NCBI RefSeq assembly: GCF_014279815.1
Contig: NZ_CP047941.1
Location: forward strand, 1,550,001 to 1,614,000
Direction: 5' to 3'
Source of the DNA: Synechococcus sp. NOUM97013
Lineage (GTDB): Bacteria > Cyanobacteriota > Cyanobacteriia > PCC-6307 > Cyanobiaceae
Length of the DNA: 64,000 nucleotides
Below, in pieces: positions 22,568 through 33,043 of the stretch. The position numbers and the translations under genes are program-made. A model generated the notes under the pieces. That model was not told where the DNA came from and searched no databases. It was given only the letters and a program-made list of their open reading frames with translations. The first letter of the stretch is position 1; each line of letters begins with the position of its first letter.

Positions 22568-23385
22568 TGCGACCCACCGCGAGAACCATGCAGGCCAACC
22601 ACCTCAAGCCACCGATCGCCCTCACAATCGCCGGAAGCGACTCCGGTGGAGGCGCAGGGCTGCAGGCAGATCTGCGTGCCTTCATGGCCTTCCAGGTGCA
22701 TGGCTGTAGTGCCATCACCTGTGTCACTGCGCAGAACACCTGCGGCGTGGAGCGTGTGGATGCTCTGCCGCCCGACGGTTTGAAGGCGCAGTTCCAGGCC
22801 GTGCAGAAGGACTTGGCCATTGACGCGGTCAAGACCGGGATGCTGCTGAACATCGAGCTGATCAAGGCCACCGCGGCGATGCTCGAACCACTGACGATCC
22901 CGAAAGTGATCGACCCGGTGATGGTGAGCCGCACCGGGGCTGTGCTGCTGGAGGAACAGGCGATCCAAGCCATGAGCCAGGAGCTACTGCCTCAGGCGAC
23001 CCTGCTCACGCCCAACCGCCATGAAGCGCGGTTGCTGAGCGGTCTTGTCTTGGATGACGCCAGTGCCGTTGAAAAGGCGGCGGCCATCATCCATTCCCAG
23101 GGGCCAGCAGCGGTGCTGATCAAGAGCGGCAGCGACCCGGCCCATGGCGGACGCGATCTGCTCTTCGACGGCACAGCACACTGGCTTACCGGGGACTGGG
23201 TCGACACCCCCCACAGCCATGGCACCGGCTGCACGCTGTCGGCAGCGATCACCGCATGCCTGGCGCGTGGAGACACGCTCAGGGATGCGATCGACAAGGC
23301 GCGCAACTACGTCAAACAGGGCCTCAAGCAATCCCTGGCCATCGGCCATGGCCAGGGACCGATCTGCCATTGGGCGATTCGTTAG
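22567..23385 (+). CDS. thiD: Hydroxymethylpyrimidine/phosphomethylpyrimidine kinase
   Basis: A ribokinase-fold enzyme of thiamine synthesis that phosphorylates HMP and HMP-P. PIALTIAGSDSGGGAGLQAD is the N-terminal signature; VTAQNTCGVERVDALPPD, VIDPVMVSRTGAVLLEEQAI and TLLTPNRHEARLLSG follow, and DTPHSHGTGCTLSAAITACL holds the catalytic GTGCT loop. The start used is ATG 22567 (272 residues), which overlaps the nth stop; ATG 22588 is a good alternative closer to the fold. Neither has a strong ribosome site, fitting translational coupling. Confidence 0.94.
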   Translation: MRPTARTMQANHLKPPIALTIAGSDSGGGAGLQADLRAFMAFQVHGCSAITCVTAQNTCGVERVDALPPDGLKAQFQAVQKDLAIDAVKTGMLLNIELIKATAAMLEPLTIPKVIDPVMVSRTGAVLLEEQAIQAMSQELLPQATLLTPNRHEARLLSGLVLDDASAVEKAAAIIHSQGPAAVLIKSGSDPAHGGRDLLFDGTAHWLTGDWVDTPHSHGTGCTLSAAITACLARGDTLRDAIDKARNYVKQGLKQSLAIGHGQGPICHWAIR

Positions 23386-23453
23386 CCAAAAACAAAAGCC
23401 GACAAAGAAAAAGTCAAAAATCCGTTACAGTCCTAAACATTCGCGTTTGATCC

Positions 23454-23690
23454 ATGGACAACCAACAAGCCAGCGAAAAGTGGTTCCAGGATTCCGCTTC
23501 CCATGCCATCCACGCCGAACAGCTGGAACGCGTTGAACGTTTCAATGGCCGTGCCGCCATGCTCGGGTTTGTGATTGGTGTGCTGACGGAAGCCATCACC
23601 GGCCAGGGAATCATCCATCAGATCGGCCTTGGTCCACTGGTGGATGGCTATGCCGCCTGCAGCACCAAGTTCCTGCCGTTCTGTTTCTGA
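23454..23690 (+). CDS. High-light-inducible protein (Hli/SCP)
   Basis: 78 residues. The chlorophyll-binding signature is in EQLERVERFNGRAAMLGFVI, with the ExxNGRxAMxGF motif, then GVLTEAITGQGIIHQIG completes the single membrane helix. Hlips bind chlorophyll and carotenoid, and protect or help repair photosystem II. The leading 24 residues are soluble. A stem-loop at 23708-23735 lies just after the stop. Genes of this family are usually induced by high light; no clear motif here shows it. Confidence 0.93.
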   Translation: MDNQQASEKWFQDSASHAIHAEQLERVERFNGRAAMLGFVIGVLTEAITGQGIIHQIGLGPLVDGYAACSTKFLPFCF

Positions 23691-23707
23691 TCAGTTTCCT
23701 GATCCAG

Positions 23708-23735
23708 CAGCCCTCACCCCTAGGGTTGAGGGCTG
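23708..23735. terminator. Stem-loop after the hli gene
   Basis: CAGCCCTCA and TGAGGGCTG pair perfectly, with a CCC/GGG extension inside. No T-run follows, so it may protect the hli 3' end rather than end transcription, or act with another factor. It sits 13 bases before the next start. Confidence 0.6.
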
Positions 23736-23748
23736 TCAGACCGGAGAC

Positions 23749-24018
23749 ATGGCTCGCAAGCGGCGCAAACTCAGTAAAGACATGGAGGCTGATATCAAAG
23801 CAGCCCAAAAAAAGGTGGAATTCGTTTCGGCCATGATCCGAGACATCCGTGAAGAGGACATTCAGAACGAATACGCCGAAGCTTTTTCCAGAGTCCACGC
23901 TGCCTGCACCCACCTCGCTCAGCTGTATGTCACCGATGGCGTGACCGAAGAAAGTGAAGGCACCCTGGCGCTCTACAAAGGCCTGCTGAGCCGGTTCGAG
24001 GAGGAATACGAGCTCTGA
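23749..24018 (+). CDS. Conserved hypothetical protein, 89 aa
   Basis: ATG 23749: MARKRRKLSKDMEADIKAAQ, then KKVEFVSAMIRDIREEDIQN, EYAEAFSRVHAACTHLAQLY and ALYKGLLSRFEEEYEL. It looks all-helical with strong charge, and no membrane span. It lies close downstream of hli, but the hairpin at 23708-23735 separates the two. The family is not recognised. Confidence 0.68.
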   Translation: MARKRRKLSKDMEADIKAAQKKVEFVSAMIRDIREEDIQNEYAEAFSRVHAACTHLAQLYVTDGVTEESEGTLALYKGLLSRFEEEYEL

Positions 24019-24096
24019 GCTGGCTGAAGTGGCTGCTCATCCATGGATCTGGTGAGGGAACCCGGTAAAAACGAACCGTCACGTCCAGAGCACGCC

Positions 24097-24639
24097 ATGG
24101 CCGACCCCAGCGATCGTTCCTCATCCAGCTCTGACCCGCGCTGGTTTGTGCTGCTGATGGCGAGCCGCTGGCCATTGGCCGTGGCGCTGGCCGCCTGGGC
24201 CGTCGCAGTGGCAGCGATCCAGATTCTGCGCCAGCCCATTCCAATCGGTCTGCCTCTCAGCCAGCCCCTGCCCGTGAAGCTGGTTGGTGGCATCACAGTG
24301 GATCAGCTCACGGCACCTGTGCGGGTCAAAGGCGAAGAACCTTTGATGATCCAGGCCGCTGAAACGCTTCCTGTTGCAGGCGATGTCGCTGTGCCCAAGG
24401 GCGTGGCTGTCAGCACACCTGTGCAGGTTGAAGGGGGTGTGGCGCTTTCAGGTCCCGTCACGGTGAATGAAGTGACCCAACCCGTGACTGTGCAAGGTGA
24501 GGATGGTGATGCGGTTTTGGTCGCAACCCCGGACGGAGAGCGCTTGAACGTGTTCGGTGGCGTGAGAGTGGATTCGGTCGGCGGCAAGATCAGCGTCCAA
24601 CTCCGCGATGCCGCCAAATCTCTGCTGCCCATCCCCTAG
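24097..24639 (+). CDS. Membrane-anchored protein with beta-repeat domain
   Basis: 180 residues from ATG 24097 (MADPSDRSSSSSDPRWF); ATG 24043 would add 18. One membrane helix, WPLAVALAAWAVAVAAIQIL, is followed by a periplasmic part made of short beta repeats: PLPVKLVGGITVDQLTAPVR, AGDVAVPKGVAVSTPVQVEG, VALSGPVTVNEVTQPVTVQG. Each repeat alternates V/T/P residues, like a stacked beta fold. Its 3' end is two bases from the start of the PfkB kinase, so the two are in one operon. Function unknown. Confidence 0.7.
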   Translation: MADPSDRSSSSSDPRWFVLLMASRWPLAVALAAWAVAVAAIQILRQPIPIGLPLSQPLPVKLVGGITVDQLTAPVRVKGEEPLMIQAAETLPVAGDVAVPKGVAVSTPVQVEGGVALSGPVTVNEVTQPVTVQGEDGDAVLVATPDGERLNVFGGVRVDSVGGKISVQLRDAAKSLLPIP

Positions 24640-24641
24640 CG

Positions 24642-25478
24642 ATGACTTCCACACCATCCGTCGGCGACCTGCGATCTTTGCGCCTGGCGGTGGTGGGACA
24701 TCAGGAGTGGGTCACTTTCCTAGAGGTGGACGCTTTGCCACAACCAGGCTGCATCAGTCGAGCGAGCCGTTCCCTTGAGGAGCCAGCCGGTGCGGGCGCT
24801 GTTGTCGCCGTGCAACTGGCACGCCTGACTGGTCAACCCGTGCTCTTCTTCACGGCCCTTGGTCGTGATGCGATTGGCGAACGCAGCGTCCAACGCCTGA
24901 AAGAGCTGGGAGTGGAACCCGTTGTGGCCTGGCGTGACGGCCCAAGCCGTCGAGGGATCAGCTTGACGGACCCAGGAGGAGACAGGGCGATCACGGTGAT
25001 CGGCGACCGGCTCACGCCCATGGCCCATGACGCACTCAGCTGGGAACGGCTCGCTGACTGCGACGGGGTCTTCGTGTCCGCAACCGATGCGGCTGGGCTG
25101 CGACTGGCGCGGCAAGCCAAGATGCTGACGGCGACACCCAGGCTGCGCTTACCCGTGCTGCAGGAAGCCTGCTTGCCACTGGATGCCCTGATCGGCAGTG
25201 GCCTCGACCCTGGTGAGCAACTGCCGCCAGGGTGCCTGGATCCATCCCCCAAATTGCAGATCGCCACCGAGGGCGACGCCGGCGGAGTGCTCATCCCTGG
25301 TGGCCGTTTCAACGCCGAGCCTCTGCCTGCGCCGATGGTGGAGTCCTATGGATGTGGCGACAGCTTTGCTGCAGGGGTCACGGCAGGACTGGCCGCTGGC
25401 TGGTCGGTGAACGATGCCGTGGCACTGGGTGCTCGCTGTGGTGCAGCTTGTGCAACACGCTTTGGCCCCTACGGCTAG
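24642..25478 (+). CDS. PfkB-family carbohydrate kinase
   Basis: 278 residues of ribokinase fold. AVVGHQEWVTFLEVDALPQP is the opening strand. GAGAVVAVQLARLTGQPVLF and LGRDAIGERSVQRLKELGVE are the family's GG helix region. GVFVSATDAAGLRLARQAKM follows, and the active-site MVESYGCGDSFAAGVTAGLA (catalytic Asp240) is in place of the usual DTTGAGD. The SYGCGDS variant keeps the base and the anion-hole Gly. The substrate sugar or nucleoside is unknown. Confidence 0.86.
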   Translation: MTSTPSVGDLRSLRLAVVGHQEWVTFLEVDALPQPGCISRASRSLEEPAGAGAVVAVQLARLTGQPVLFFTALGRDAIGERSVQRLKELGVEPVVAWRDGPSRRGISLTDPGGDRAITVIGDRLTPMAHDALSWERLADCDGVFVSATDAAGLRLARQAKMLTATPRLRLPVLQEACLPLDALIGSGLDPGEQLPPGCLDPSPKLQIATEGDAGGVLIPGGRFNAEPLPAPMVESYGCGDSFAAGVTAGLAAGWSVNDAVALGARCGAACATRFGPYG

Positions 25479-25503
25479 AACCAAACCATCCTGGGGCCCC
25501 GCG

Positions 25504-26028
25504 ATGAGCACCGATCTGCATTCTCTGGTGATCCCCCAGCTGGAACGGGTGCTCACCAACCTGCGCGACATCCTCGAGCGAGCCAGCCTTGATCTCGAGC
25601 AACGGGAGATCCCCGAGTCGGTTCTGCTCTCCAGCAGGCTTTACCCGGACATGTTTGATCTGCAGCAACAGGTTCAGGCCGCAACGGACATCGCCCGCAG
25701 AGGCACCGCGCGGCTGATCGGCGAGGAGCCGTCGTCAATGCCCGACAGCGAAGCCAGCTTCCCTGGCCTGATCAACCGCATCGACACCACCCTCAGCGCC
25801 TTGCGGGCGTTCCCGCCTGAAGCCTTTGTCGGCGGAGAACAACGGGGTGTGGTCATGCCGATCCCACGCAGCTTCGGTGGCGGCCAGCTGGAGTTCAAAG
25901 CCCTCGAATTCTTCACTGATTTCCTGCTGCCCAACGTCTACTTCCATTGCTCCATGGCCTACGCCATCCTTCGACACAACGGCACATCCATTGGCAAAGC
26001 GGATTTCCTGGGGATGAAAACAACGTGA
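25504..26028 (+). CDS. DUF1993 family protein
   Basis: 174 residues from ATG 25504. The order MSTDLHSLVIPQLERVLTNL, PESVLLSSRLYPDMFDLQQQ, VQAATDIARRGTARLIGE, FPGLINRIDTTLSALRAFPP and FKALEFFTDFLLPNVYFHCS then MAYAILRHNGTSIGKADFLG matches DUF1993 throughout. This is a DinB-like four-helix bundle, with His in FHCSMAYAILRHNG likely for metal or substrate. The function is unknown. It lies just upstream of katG on the same strand, 76 bases apart. Confidence 0.87.
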   Translation: MSTDLHSLVIPQLERVLTNLRDILERASLDLEQREIPESVLLSSRLYPDMFDLQQQVQAATDIARRGTARLIGEEPSSMPDSEASFPGLINRIDTTLSALRAFPPEAFVGGEQRGVVMPIPRSFGGGQLEFKALEFFTDFLLPNVYFHCSMAYAILRHNGTSIGKADFLGMKTT

Positions 26029-26104
26029 CGAAGATCGTTGCCGTTAATGGTCATGTTCAGAAGCTCTGAATACGGTGCTGAAGAGCGTCGATCCGAAGCG
26101 TCTG

Positions 26105-28300
26105 ATGTCTGAAATGAAATGCCCTTTTAGTGGTCATACCGGTGCCGTCACGCCCGCTGGTGGCACCAGCAACGACCACTGGTGGCCCAATCAGATCAAC
26201 CTGGGGATCCTGCATCAGCACCATCCGGCCTCCAATCCACTAGGAGACGACTTCGACTATCCGAAAGCCTTCGCCAGCCTTGACTACCAGGATCTCAAGG
26301 CCGACCTGCGGGCCCTGATGACGGATTCGCAGGATTGGTGGCCTGCTGATTGGGGGCATTACGGAGCGCTGTTCATCCGCATGGCCTGGCACAGTGCTGG
26401 CACTTACCGGACAGGCGATGGCCGCGGCGGGGCTGGTCATGGGAACCAGCGATTTGCGCCTCTCAACAGTTGGCCGGACAACACCAATCTCGACAAAGCA
26501 CGACGTCTGCTCTGGCCGATCAAGCGCAAATACGGCAATGCCATTTCTTGGGCGGATCTGATCATCCTCACGGGCAACGTGGCGCTGGAGTCGATGGGAT
26601 TCCGGACCTTTGGATTTGCCGGAGGGCGCGTCGACATCTGGCAACCCGAGGAGGATGTGTTCTGGGGTCGCGAAACCGGATGGCTTGACCACGATCGGAC
26701 TGACGCACAGGGAAACCTGGATCAGCCGTTGGCAGCCGTCGAGATGGGCCTGATCTATGTCAATCCTGAGGGACCTGGCGGCGAACCCGATCCCGTCGCC
26801 TCCGGCCGGGATGTGCGCGAAACGTTTGCGCGCATGGGCATGAGCGTGGAAGAAACCGTGGCTCTGGTGGCCGGCGGACACACCTTCGGCAAATGCCACG
26901 GTGCCGCACCACCGTCACACCTCGAGACAGAACCGGAAGGTGCACCACTGCATGCACAGGGCCTTGGTTGGCACAACACCTTTCATTCCGGAAAAGCCGA
27001 GCACACCATCACCACAGGCATTGAAGGAGCCTGGAAACCGAACCCCACCCGCTGGGACCAGGGCTATTTCGAAATGATGTTCACCTACGACTGGGAACTC
27101 ATCAAAAGCCCTGGCGGTGCCTGGCAATGGGTCGCCAAGGACGTGAAACCCGAGCACATGATTCCTGACGCCCATGTCGCCGGAAAGTCATCCGCTCCGA
27201 TCATGACCACCGCCGACCTGTCGCTCCGGCACGACACGGTGATGGAACCGGTGGCACGAAGATTTCATCAAGACCAGGATGCCTTTGCCGATGCCTTTGC
27301 CCGGGCCTGGTTCAAACTGACGCACCGTGACCTTGGGCCCCGCGCGCTCTACCTGGGCCCCGAGATCCCTCAAGAGGTCCAGATCTGGCAAGACCCCGTT
27401 CCAAGTGTCGATCACACACTGATCGACACTGCCGACATCGCCAACCTGAAGCAACAGCTCCTGGACACTCGGTTGGGGGTCCCCGCGCTGGTGTCCACGG
27501 CATGGGCTTCGGCCTCCACCTTCCGCGGCTCCGATCGTCGTGGGGGCGCGAACGGCGGGCGGCTGCGACTGCTGCCGCAGCGAAGCTGGGAGGTCAACAA
27601 CCCTGAACAACTGCAGGCGGTTTTGAAGGCCATCGAAGCCGTGCAGCAGCAATTCAATGCAGCTGCCACAGGCGGCAAGCAGGTGTCCATCGCCGATCTG
27701 ATTGTGCTGGCGGGCTGCGCTGCGGTGGAAAAAGCGGCAGCCGACGGCGGCCACAGCATCACCGTTCCATTCCGGCCGGGACGCACCGATGCCAGCACGG
27801 AGCAGACCGACACCGCATCGTTCAACACGCTCAAACCTCTGGCGGATGGATTCCGCAACTGGCAGCGCCAGGGTCTACCGATTCGAGCGGAAGAGCTCTT
27901 GCTGGACAAAGCGCAGCTGCTCACCCTCAGCGCTCCTGAAATGACGGTGCTGGTGGCGGGTCTGCGGGTGCTTGGAGCCAACAGCGGCAACAATCGCCAG
28001 GGCGTGTTCACCAAGCGAATCGGCGTGCTCAGCAACGATTTCTGCATGAATCTGCTGGACATGACCACACACTGGACACCCGCCAGCGAAAGCCAGGACA
28101 GCTACGTAGGCCGGAACGGAGCCAACGGCGCCGAACGCTGGATCGCCAGTCGTGCAGATCTGGTGTTCGGGTCCAACAGCCAGCTCCGAGCCATCGTTGA
28201 GGTGTATGCCCAGAGTGACGGAGCTGCACGCTTCATCTCCGATTTCGTGCGGGCCTGGACCAAAGTGATGGAATTGGATCGCTTCGATCTAAACAGCTAG
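26105..28300 (+). CDS. katG: Catalase-peroxidase KatG
   Basis: 731 residues. The distal heme pocket is [13 protein letters not shown] (Arg92, Trp95, His96). Tyr218 ([12 protein letters not shown]) and Met244 (FARMGMS) complete the Met-Tyr-Trp adduct needed for catalase activity. [15 protein letters not shown] gives the proximal His259. The duplicated C-terminal half (after about residue 430) is complete, and no residue is missing. It removes hydrogen peroxide in the cytoplasm. Start [11 protein letters not shown] at 26105 is chosen by family alignment. KatG has a patchy distribution in marine Synechococcus. Confidence 0.96.
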   Translation: MSEMKCPFSGHTGAVTPAGGTSNDHWWPNQINLGILHQHHPASNPLGDDFDYPKAFASLDYQDLKADLRALMTDSQDWWPADWGHYGALFIRMAWHSAGTYRTGDGRGGAGHGNQRFAPLNSWPDNTNLDKARRLLWPIKRKYGNAISWADLIILTGNVALESMGFRTFGFAGGRVDIWQPEEDVFWGRETGWLDHDRTDAQGNLDQPLAAVEMGLIYVNPEGPGGEPDPVASGRDVRETFARMGMSVEETVALVAGGHTFGKCHGAAPPSHLETEPEGAPLHAQGLGWHNTFHSGKAEHTITTGIEGAWKPNPTRWDQGYFEMMFTYDWELIKSPGGAWQWVAKDVKPEHMIPDAHVAGKSSAPIMTTADLSLRHDTVMEPVARRFHQDQDAFADAFARAWFKLTHRDLGPRALYLGPEIPQEVQIWQDPVPSVDHTLIDTADIANLKQQLLDTRLGVPALVSTAWASASTFRGSDRRGGANGGRLRLLPQRSWEVNNPEQLQAVLKAIEAVQQQFNAAATGGKQVSIADLIVLAGCAAVEKAAADGGHSITVPFRPGRTDASTEQTDTASFNTLKPLADGFRNWQRQGLPIRAEELLLDKAQLLTLSAPEMTVLVAGLRVLGANSGNNRQGVFTKRIGVLSNDFCMNLLDMTTHWTPASESQDSYVGRNGANGAERWIASRADLVFGSNSQLRAIVEVYAQSDGAARFISDFVRAWTKVMELDRFDLNS

Positions 28301-28794
28301 CGATCCATGCTGAACGCCCCCTCAAAAAGGTCCGGCGCCACGGCTCTGGCTCGCGCCATCCAGTCCCGGACCTTGGCGTCGGAGGCTGCGACGGTGCGAC
28401 CTTCCTCGACGTTGCGGTAGTGATCAGCAACGGCCCAGGCCGTGGTGCGTGCATCACCGCCTACACGGGGAATGAGATGCAGGTGCAGATGACGGGCCCC
28501 CTCACCAAAGGCAATCGCGTACACGCGGTCACAACCTGACACCCGCTGCACCAGCTTTGAGGCCTGCTGCACCACCAGTCCCCACTCCCTTGCTTCCTCA
28601 GGGACAAACTCCATGGGGCCGCCGCAGTGTCGGCGTGCATCCAGGAGACACCAACCCGTCAGGGGTGCGGGGCCGGGATGATGCCGCAGCAACCAACGAT
28701 CACTGCGCCAGATCTCATGAGTCTTGAGATGGTCTTCATCGCGATGGAGCGCACAGATTGCACAGACCTCATCGCCGGAAGAAGCATCCATCAA
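28297..28794 (-). CDS. HIT-family protein
   Basis: 165 residues. [20 protein letters not shown] holds a CxxC pair. The histidine triad is [10 protein letters not shown] (His102, 104, 106), and [20 protein letters not shown] is the preceding conserved helix region. HIT proteins hydrolyse nucleotide-linked substrates. The position of the CxxC suggests the zinc-containing HINT-like type. Its 3' end overlaps the katG stop by four bases. Confidence 0.88.
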   Translation of the reverse strand: MMDASSGDEVCAICALHRDEDHLKTHEIWRSDRWLLRHHPGPAPLTGWCLLDARRHCGGPMEFVPEEAREWGLVVQQASKLVQRVSGCDRVYAIAFGEGARHLHLHLIPRVGGDARTTAWAVADHYRNVEEGRTVAASDAKVRDWMARARAVAPDLFEGAFSMDR

Positions 28795-28871
28795 CGCAAA
28801 TCACAGATTTTTATCCACTCTGTCTGCGTCCCCAGAAAGGAGGCGGTTGTCTTCTCAGATGTTCTCTATAA

Positions 28872-29906
<1,035 letters not shown>

Positions 29907-29949
29907 CCAACCACCAGTGCGATGACAATGGATTAATCCAACATCAACG

Positions 29950-29968
29950 CACTGATCGAAGATCAGTG
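29950..29968. repeat. Small perfect hairpin after gap
   Basis: CACTGATC-GAA-GATCAGTG forms an 8-base perfect stem. It lies just ahead of the larger gap terminator and may add to it or stabilise the transcript end. No T-run follows it directly. Confidence 0.6.
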
Positions 29969-29973
29969 ATCAA

Positions 29974-30026
29974 AGCTTTTGGGCGGAGTGACTAAGTCAT
30001 TCCGTCTAAAAGCTCCTCTTTTTTTG
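29974..30026 (+). terminator. Intrinsic terminator of gap
   Basis: A long stem pairs AGCTTTT...GCGGAGTGA with TCATTCCGTC...AAAAGCT, with a few G-U pairs, followed by CCTCTTTTTTTG. It lies about 70 bases after the gap stop. Confidence 0.75.
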
Positions 30027-30109
30027 TTGATCTGGGTTGACTTGAAGTCCCGCAATCAGAGGATTGCTCAAGAACGACTGATCACGTGATTGACCGCTTT
30101 CCAAGCAAT

Positions 30110-30137
30110 AAAAAAGCCCCCTCGTGAGAGGGGGCTT
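30110..30137 (-). terminator. Intrinsic terminator of psbA
   Basis: On the minus strand AAAGCCCCCTC-TCAC-GAGGGGGCTTT runs into a T-run (TTTTTTATT). The stem is perfect, 11 bases, very GC-rich. It lies about 55 bases after the psbA stop. Confidence 0.88.
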
Positions 30138-30191
30138 TCCGATTCAACCGAAGCTGAATCTTTTTGAGACTTCAGCCTCAGGCTGTCTCGA

Positions 30192-31268
30192 TCAACCGAT
30201 GGCGGGAGCTTGCAGAGCCACAGGAGTGGTCTCAGCAGCAGCCAGGTCGAGGGGGAAGTTATGAGCATTGCGCTCGTGCATCACTTCCATGCCGAGGTTG
30301 GCGCGGTTCAGCACATCAGCCCAGGTGGGAAGCACCCGTCCTTGCGCATCAAGGATGGACTGGTTGAAGTTGAAACCGTTCAGGTTGAACGCCATGGTGC
30401 TGATGCCCATGGAGGTAAACCAGATGCCGACAACGGGCCAGGCAGCCAGGAAGAAGTGAAGGCTGCGGCTGTTGTTGAAGGAGGCGTATTGGAAGATCAG
30501 GCGACCGAAGTAACCGTGGGCAGCCACGATGTTGTAGGTCTCTTCCTCTTGGCCGAACTTGTAGCCGTAGTTCTGGGACTCGCTCTCGGTGGTTTCACGC
30601 ACCAGGGAGGAGGTCACCAGGGAGCCGTGCATGGCGGAGAACAGGGATCCACCGAACACACCTGCAACACCCAGCATGTGGAAGGGGTGCATCAGGATGT
30701 TGTGCTCAGCCTGGAACACCAACATGAAGTTGAAGGTGCCAGAGATGCCCAGGGGCATGCCGTCAGAGAAAGAACCCTGGCCGAAGGGGTACACCAGGAA
30801 CACAGCCATGGCAGCTGACAGAGGTGCGCTGTAGGCAACGCAGATCCAGGGGCGCATGCCGAGGCGGTAGGAGAGCTCCCACTGACGACCCATGTAGGCC
30901 GAAATACCGATCAGGAAGTGGAAAACAACCAGCTGGTAAGGACCGCCGTTGTACAGCCACTCGTCGAGAGAGGCAGCTTCCCAGATGGGATAGAAGTGAA
31001 GGCCGATGGCGTTCGAGGAGGGCACAACAGCACCGGAGATGATGTTGTTGCCGTAGATCAGGGAGCCGGCGACGGGCTCACGGATTCCATCAATATCAAC
31101 TGCGGGAGCAGCGATGAACGCGATGATGAAACAGATGGTGGCTGCGAGCAGGCAGGGAATCATCAGCACGCCGAACCAACCCACATAAATGCGGTTGTTG
31201 GTGTCGGTGACCCACTGACAGAAGTTTTCCCAGCCGCTGCGGCGACCGCTGCGAATTGCAGTAGCCAT
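30192..31268 (-). CDS. psbA: Photosystem II D1 protein (D1:1 type)
   Basis: 358 residues with five helices. The Gln at the position equivalent to D1 residue 130 ([13 protein letters not shown], residue 129 here) is the mark of the low-light/normal D1:1 isoform; D1:2 has Glu. Iron and QB ligands ([19 protein letters not shown]) and the manganese-binding C-terminus ([10 protein letters not shown], then processing before AAETTPVA) are present. It carries the reaction-centre pigments and binds QB. Its own terminator is at 30110-30137. The upstream region has a palindrome at 31366-31389. No strong Shine-Dalgarno site is seen; TTTTGCTTT precedes ATG. Confidence 0.97.
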   Translation of the reverse strand: MATAIRSGRRSGWENFCQWVTDTNNRIYVGWFGVLMIPCLLAATICFIIAFIAAPAVDIDGIREPVAGSLIYGNNIISGAVVPSSNAIGLHFYPIWEAASLDEWLYNGGPYQLVVFHFLIGISAYMGRQWELSYRLGMRPWICVAYSAPLSAAMAVFLVYPFGQGSFSDGMPLGISGTFNFMLVFQAEHNILMHPFHMLGVAGVFGGSLFSAMHGSLVTSSLVRETTESESQNYGYKFGQEEETYNIVAAHGYFGRLIFQYASFNNSRSLHFFLAAWPVVGIWFTSMGISTMAFNLNGFNFNQSILDAQGRVLPTWADVLNRANLGMEVMHERNAHNFPLDLAAAETTPVALQAPAIG

Positions 31269-31365
31269 AAAGCAAAAGAGAACGGATAAAAATCAGAACT
31301 CCCGCAGAGAGAGCAATGATTCGAATTCAGGCTATGGAGTGATTGATTTTTATCTGACGAATCAC

Positions 31366-31389
31366 ATCATTCGAGTCATCTCGAATCAT
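31366..31389. promoter_or_regulatory. Inverted repeat upstream of psbA
   Basis: ATCATTCGAG-TCAT-CTCGAATCAT gives 10-base arms with one mismatch. It lies about 100 bases before the psbA ATG, in the 237-base psbA/DUF697 region, so it could be a regulator site or part of the psbA leader. No protein is known to bind it. Confidence 0.45.
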
Positions 31390-31505
31390 TGGTTCATGTC
31401 AGCTTCATAAACACTTCATGAACAAACGTGAAGCGACAAAACAAGCGTTACCTCCTCTCTCGTGCAAAAGAGGATGAGGGAAAGATCAACCGATCGTGAT
31501 CGGGC

Positions 31506-32870
31506 TCAGGTGGTCGACCAGCTCTGACCGTTCTGCAACCACTGACGCGCCTGCTGAGCAAAGCCATGGAGATCCAGACGCTCCTGCTCTGCAGCACGCG
31601 CCACCAACAAAGGAGCCTGACGCTTCAGCTCCTCAAGGTCAGGTTCGGAAACACCAGCATTCAGCGCCATCCAATCCGCCATGGATGCACCCACCACGCG
31701 GGTGAGATAGGCCGCACTGAGCGCTTGCATGGCTCCAGCCGCCAGCCAACTGCCGCCATCGAGCTTGGCCAGGCCAAGCAGCGCCTGACCGGTCCACTCC
31801 ACCACGCCCTGGGCCAGAGCGGCGACCGCCAGCTGACGGGCCACCGCTTGCAACACATCTGCGCTCCAAGGGCAGGCCCAGATCTTGGCCATCTCCTTCA
31901 CGAGCAAACCGTTGCCCACAACAACGGCCATCAGGTCAAGGCTGGGAACAGGGGATGCAGCCACGACGCCTGCCACAACCCACTGACTGCGCTGCAACAG
32001 CGACCGGAATTGCGTTCGACGCAACGCTTCCAGCTCCGCTTGCCATTGACGATGAAGATTGCCCAGCAAACGCTGGCGGGTGCGCTGACGCACCCGTTCC
32101 GACTGGATGAGCTGTTGCCGCACCGGTTGCAGCACCCCACGCAACTGACTGGGATCACCGGACCAGGTGAGAAGGTTTCGATGCCAGCGTTCAGGCAACT
32201 GGCAGCGCAAGGCATCGAGTGGATCGGTCGATTCCGTGCAACCCGAGGATTTCAACAACAGCCAGACCGGGCGGTCAAAGGGAAGCTGTTCTAGCCAGAG
32301 CAGATCGGCCGCACGGAGCGGTAGCGGCAACACGTGCAGCAGCACGTCCAGCTCTTGCAGATCCTCCGGCCAACGCCACGCTGTTGCAGTGACGGGAAGA
32401 GGCTTGGCGATGCAGAGATCCAGAGCTTTGACACCAGCCATCGCGCTCTGGAGCTGATCGGTGGCTGGAAGCTCGGTTCCCTGAGTCGCCACAACCCCAA
32501 GACTGAGAGGCGCATCGAACTGCTCAATGCGTCGCAGCTCGGTCTCACGCGGTACACGCAATGCCGTCAGACCAAGGGCTGACTCCAGTTCGGCGAACTG
32601 ATGCAGCACTTCCTCGCAGCGTTTGACCCATCCCTGCAGTGAGACGGGTTCGCGGAAGCTGGGGCGCTTCGGCGGCTTCGCCAACCACCAGATGCCGACC
32701 CCTGCCGCCAGCACGCTCAGGCCACCGCCTGGAAGATGCATCACGTCGGCCAGCAGCCACTGCCCACTGATGAGGACACCAGCGGACACAGCCAGAGGTC
32801 CCAACACCCGAGGAGTCACCAACGCGTCCTTCAACGACTGGGAAGGGATCGTGGGTACCGGAAGCTGCAC
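31506..32870 (-). CDS. DUF697 membrane protein (YcjF-like)
   Basis: 454 residues. There are two N-terminal membrane helices (LGPLAVSAGVLISGQWLLAD, GGGLSVLAAGVGIWWLA). A long soluble middle holds an Arg-rich coiled helix (LIQSERVRQRTRQRLLGNLH). The C-terminal DUF697 region is VVAGVVAASPVPSLDLMAVV, VGNGLLVKEMAKIWACPW and AGAMQALSAAYLTRVVGASM. DUF697 proteins often go with a GTPase; the middle here has no Walker motif that I can see, so it is the membrane half only. Function unknown. Confidence 0.82.
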   Translation of the reverse strand: MQLPVPTIPSQSLKDALVTPRVLGPLAVSAGVLISGQWLLADVMHLPGGGLSVLAAGVGIWWLAKPPKRPSFREPVSLQGWVKRCEEVLHQFAELESALGLTALRVPRETELRRIEQFDAPLSLGVVATQGTELPATDQLQSAMAGVKALDLCIAKPLPVTATAWRWPEDLQELDVLLHVLPLPLRAADLLWLEQLPFDRPVWLLLKSSGCTESTDPLDALRCQLPERWHRNLLTWSGDPSQLRGVLQPVRQQLIQSERVRQRTRQRLLGNLHRQWQAELEALRRTQFRSLLQRSQWVVAGVVAASPVPSLDLMAVVVGNGLLVKEMAKIWACPWSADVLQAVARQLAVAALAQGVVEWTGQALLGLAKLDGGSWLAAGAMQALSAAYLTRVVGASMADWMALNAGVSEPDLEELKRQAPLLVARAAEQERLDLHGFAQQARQWLQNGQSWSTT

Positions 32871-33043
32871 TGGGATTTCACTGACGAGGCTTTCCTAGCT
32901 CACCTTCAGCGCTGCGCACCAGGAAACAGAACGATTTCTCTTCTAACGACCTGAAAACTCATCCAGAGCGGGAAACGGATCAGCAGGCCCCTGAAACCGT
33001 GGGGTGATGCGTCACACTTGCGCCTGACACCAGGCCTCAGGCC

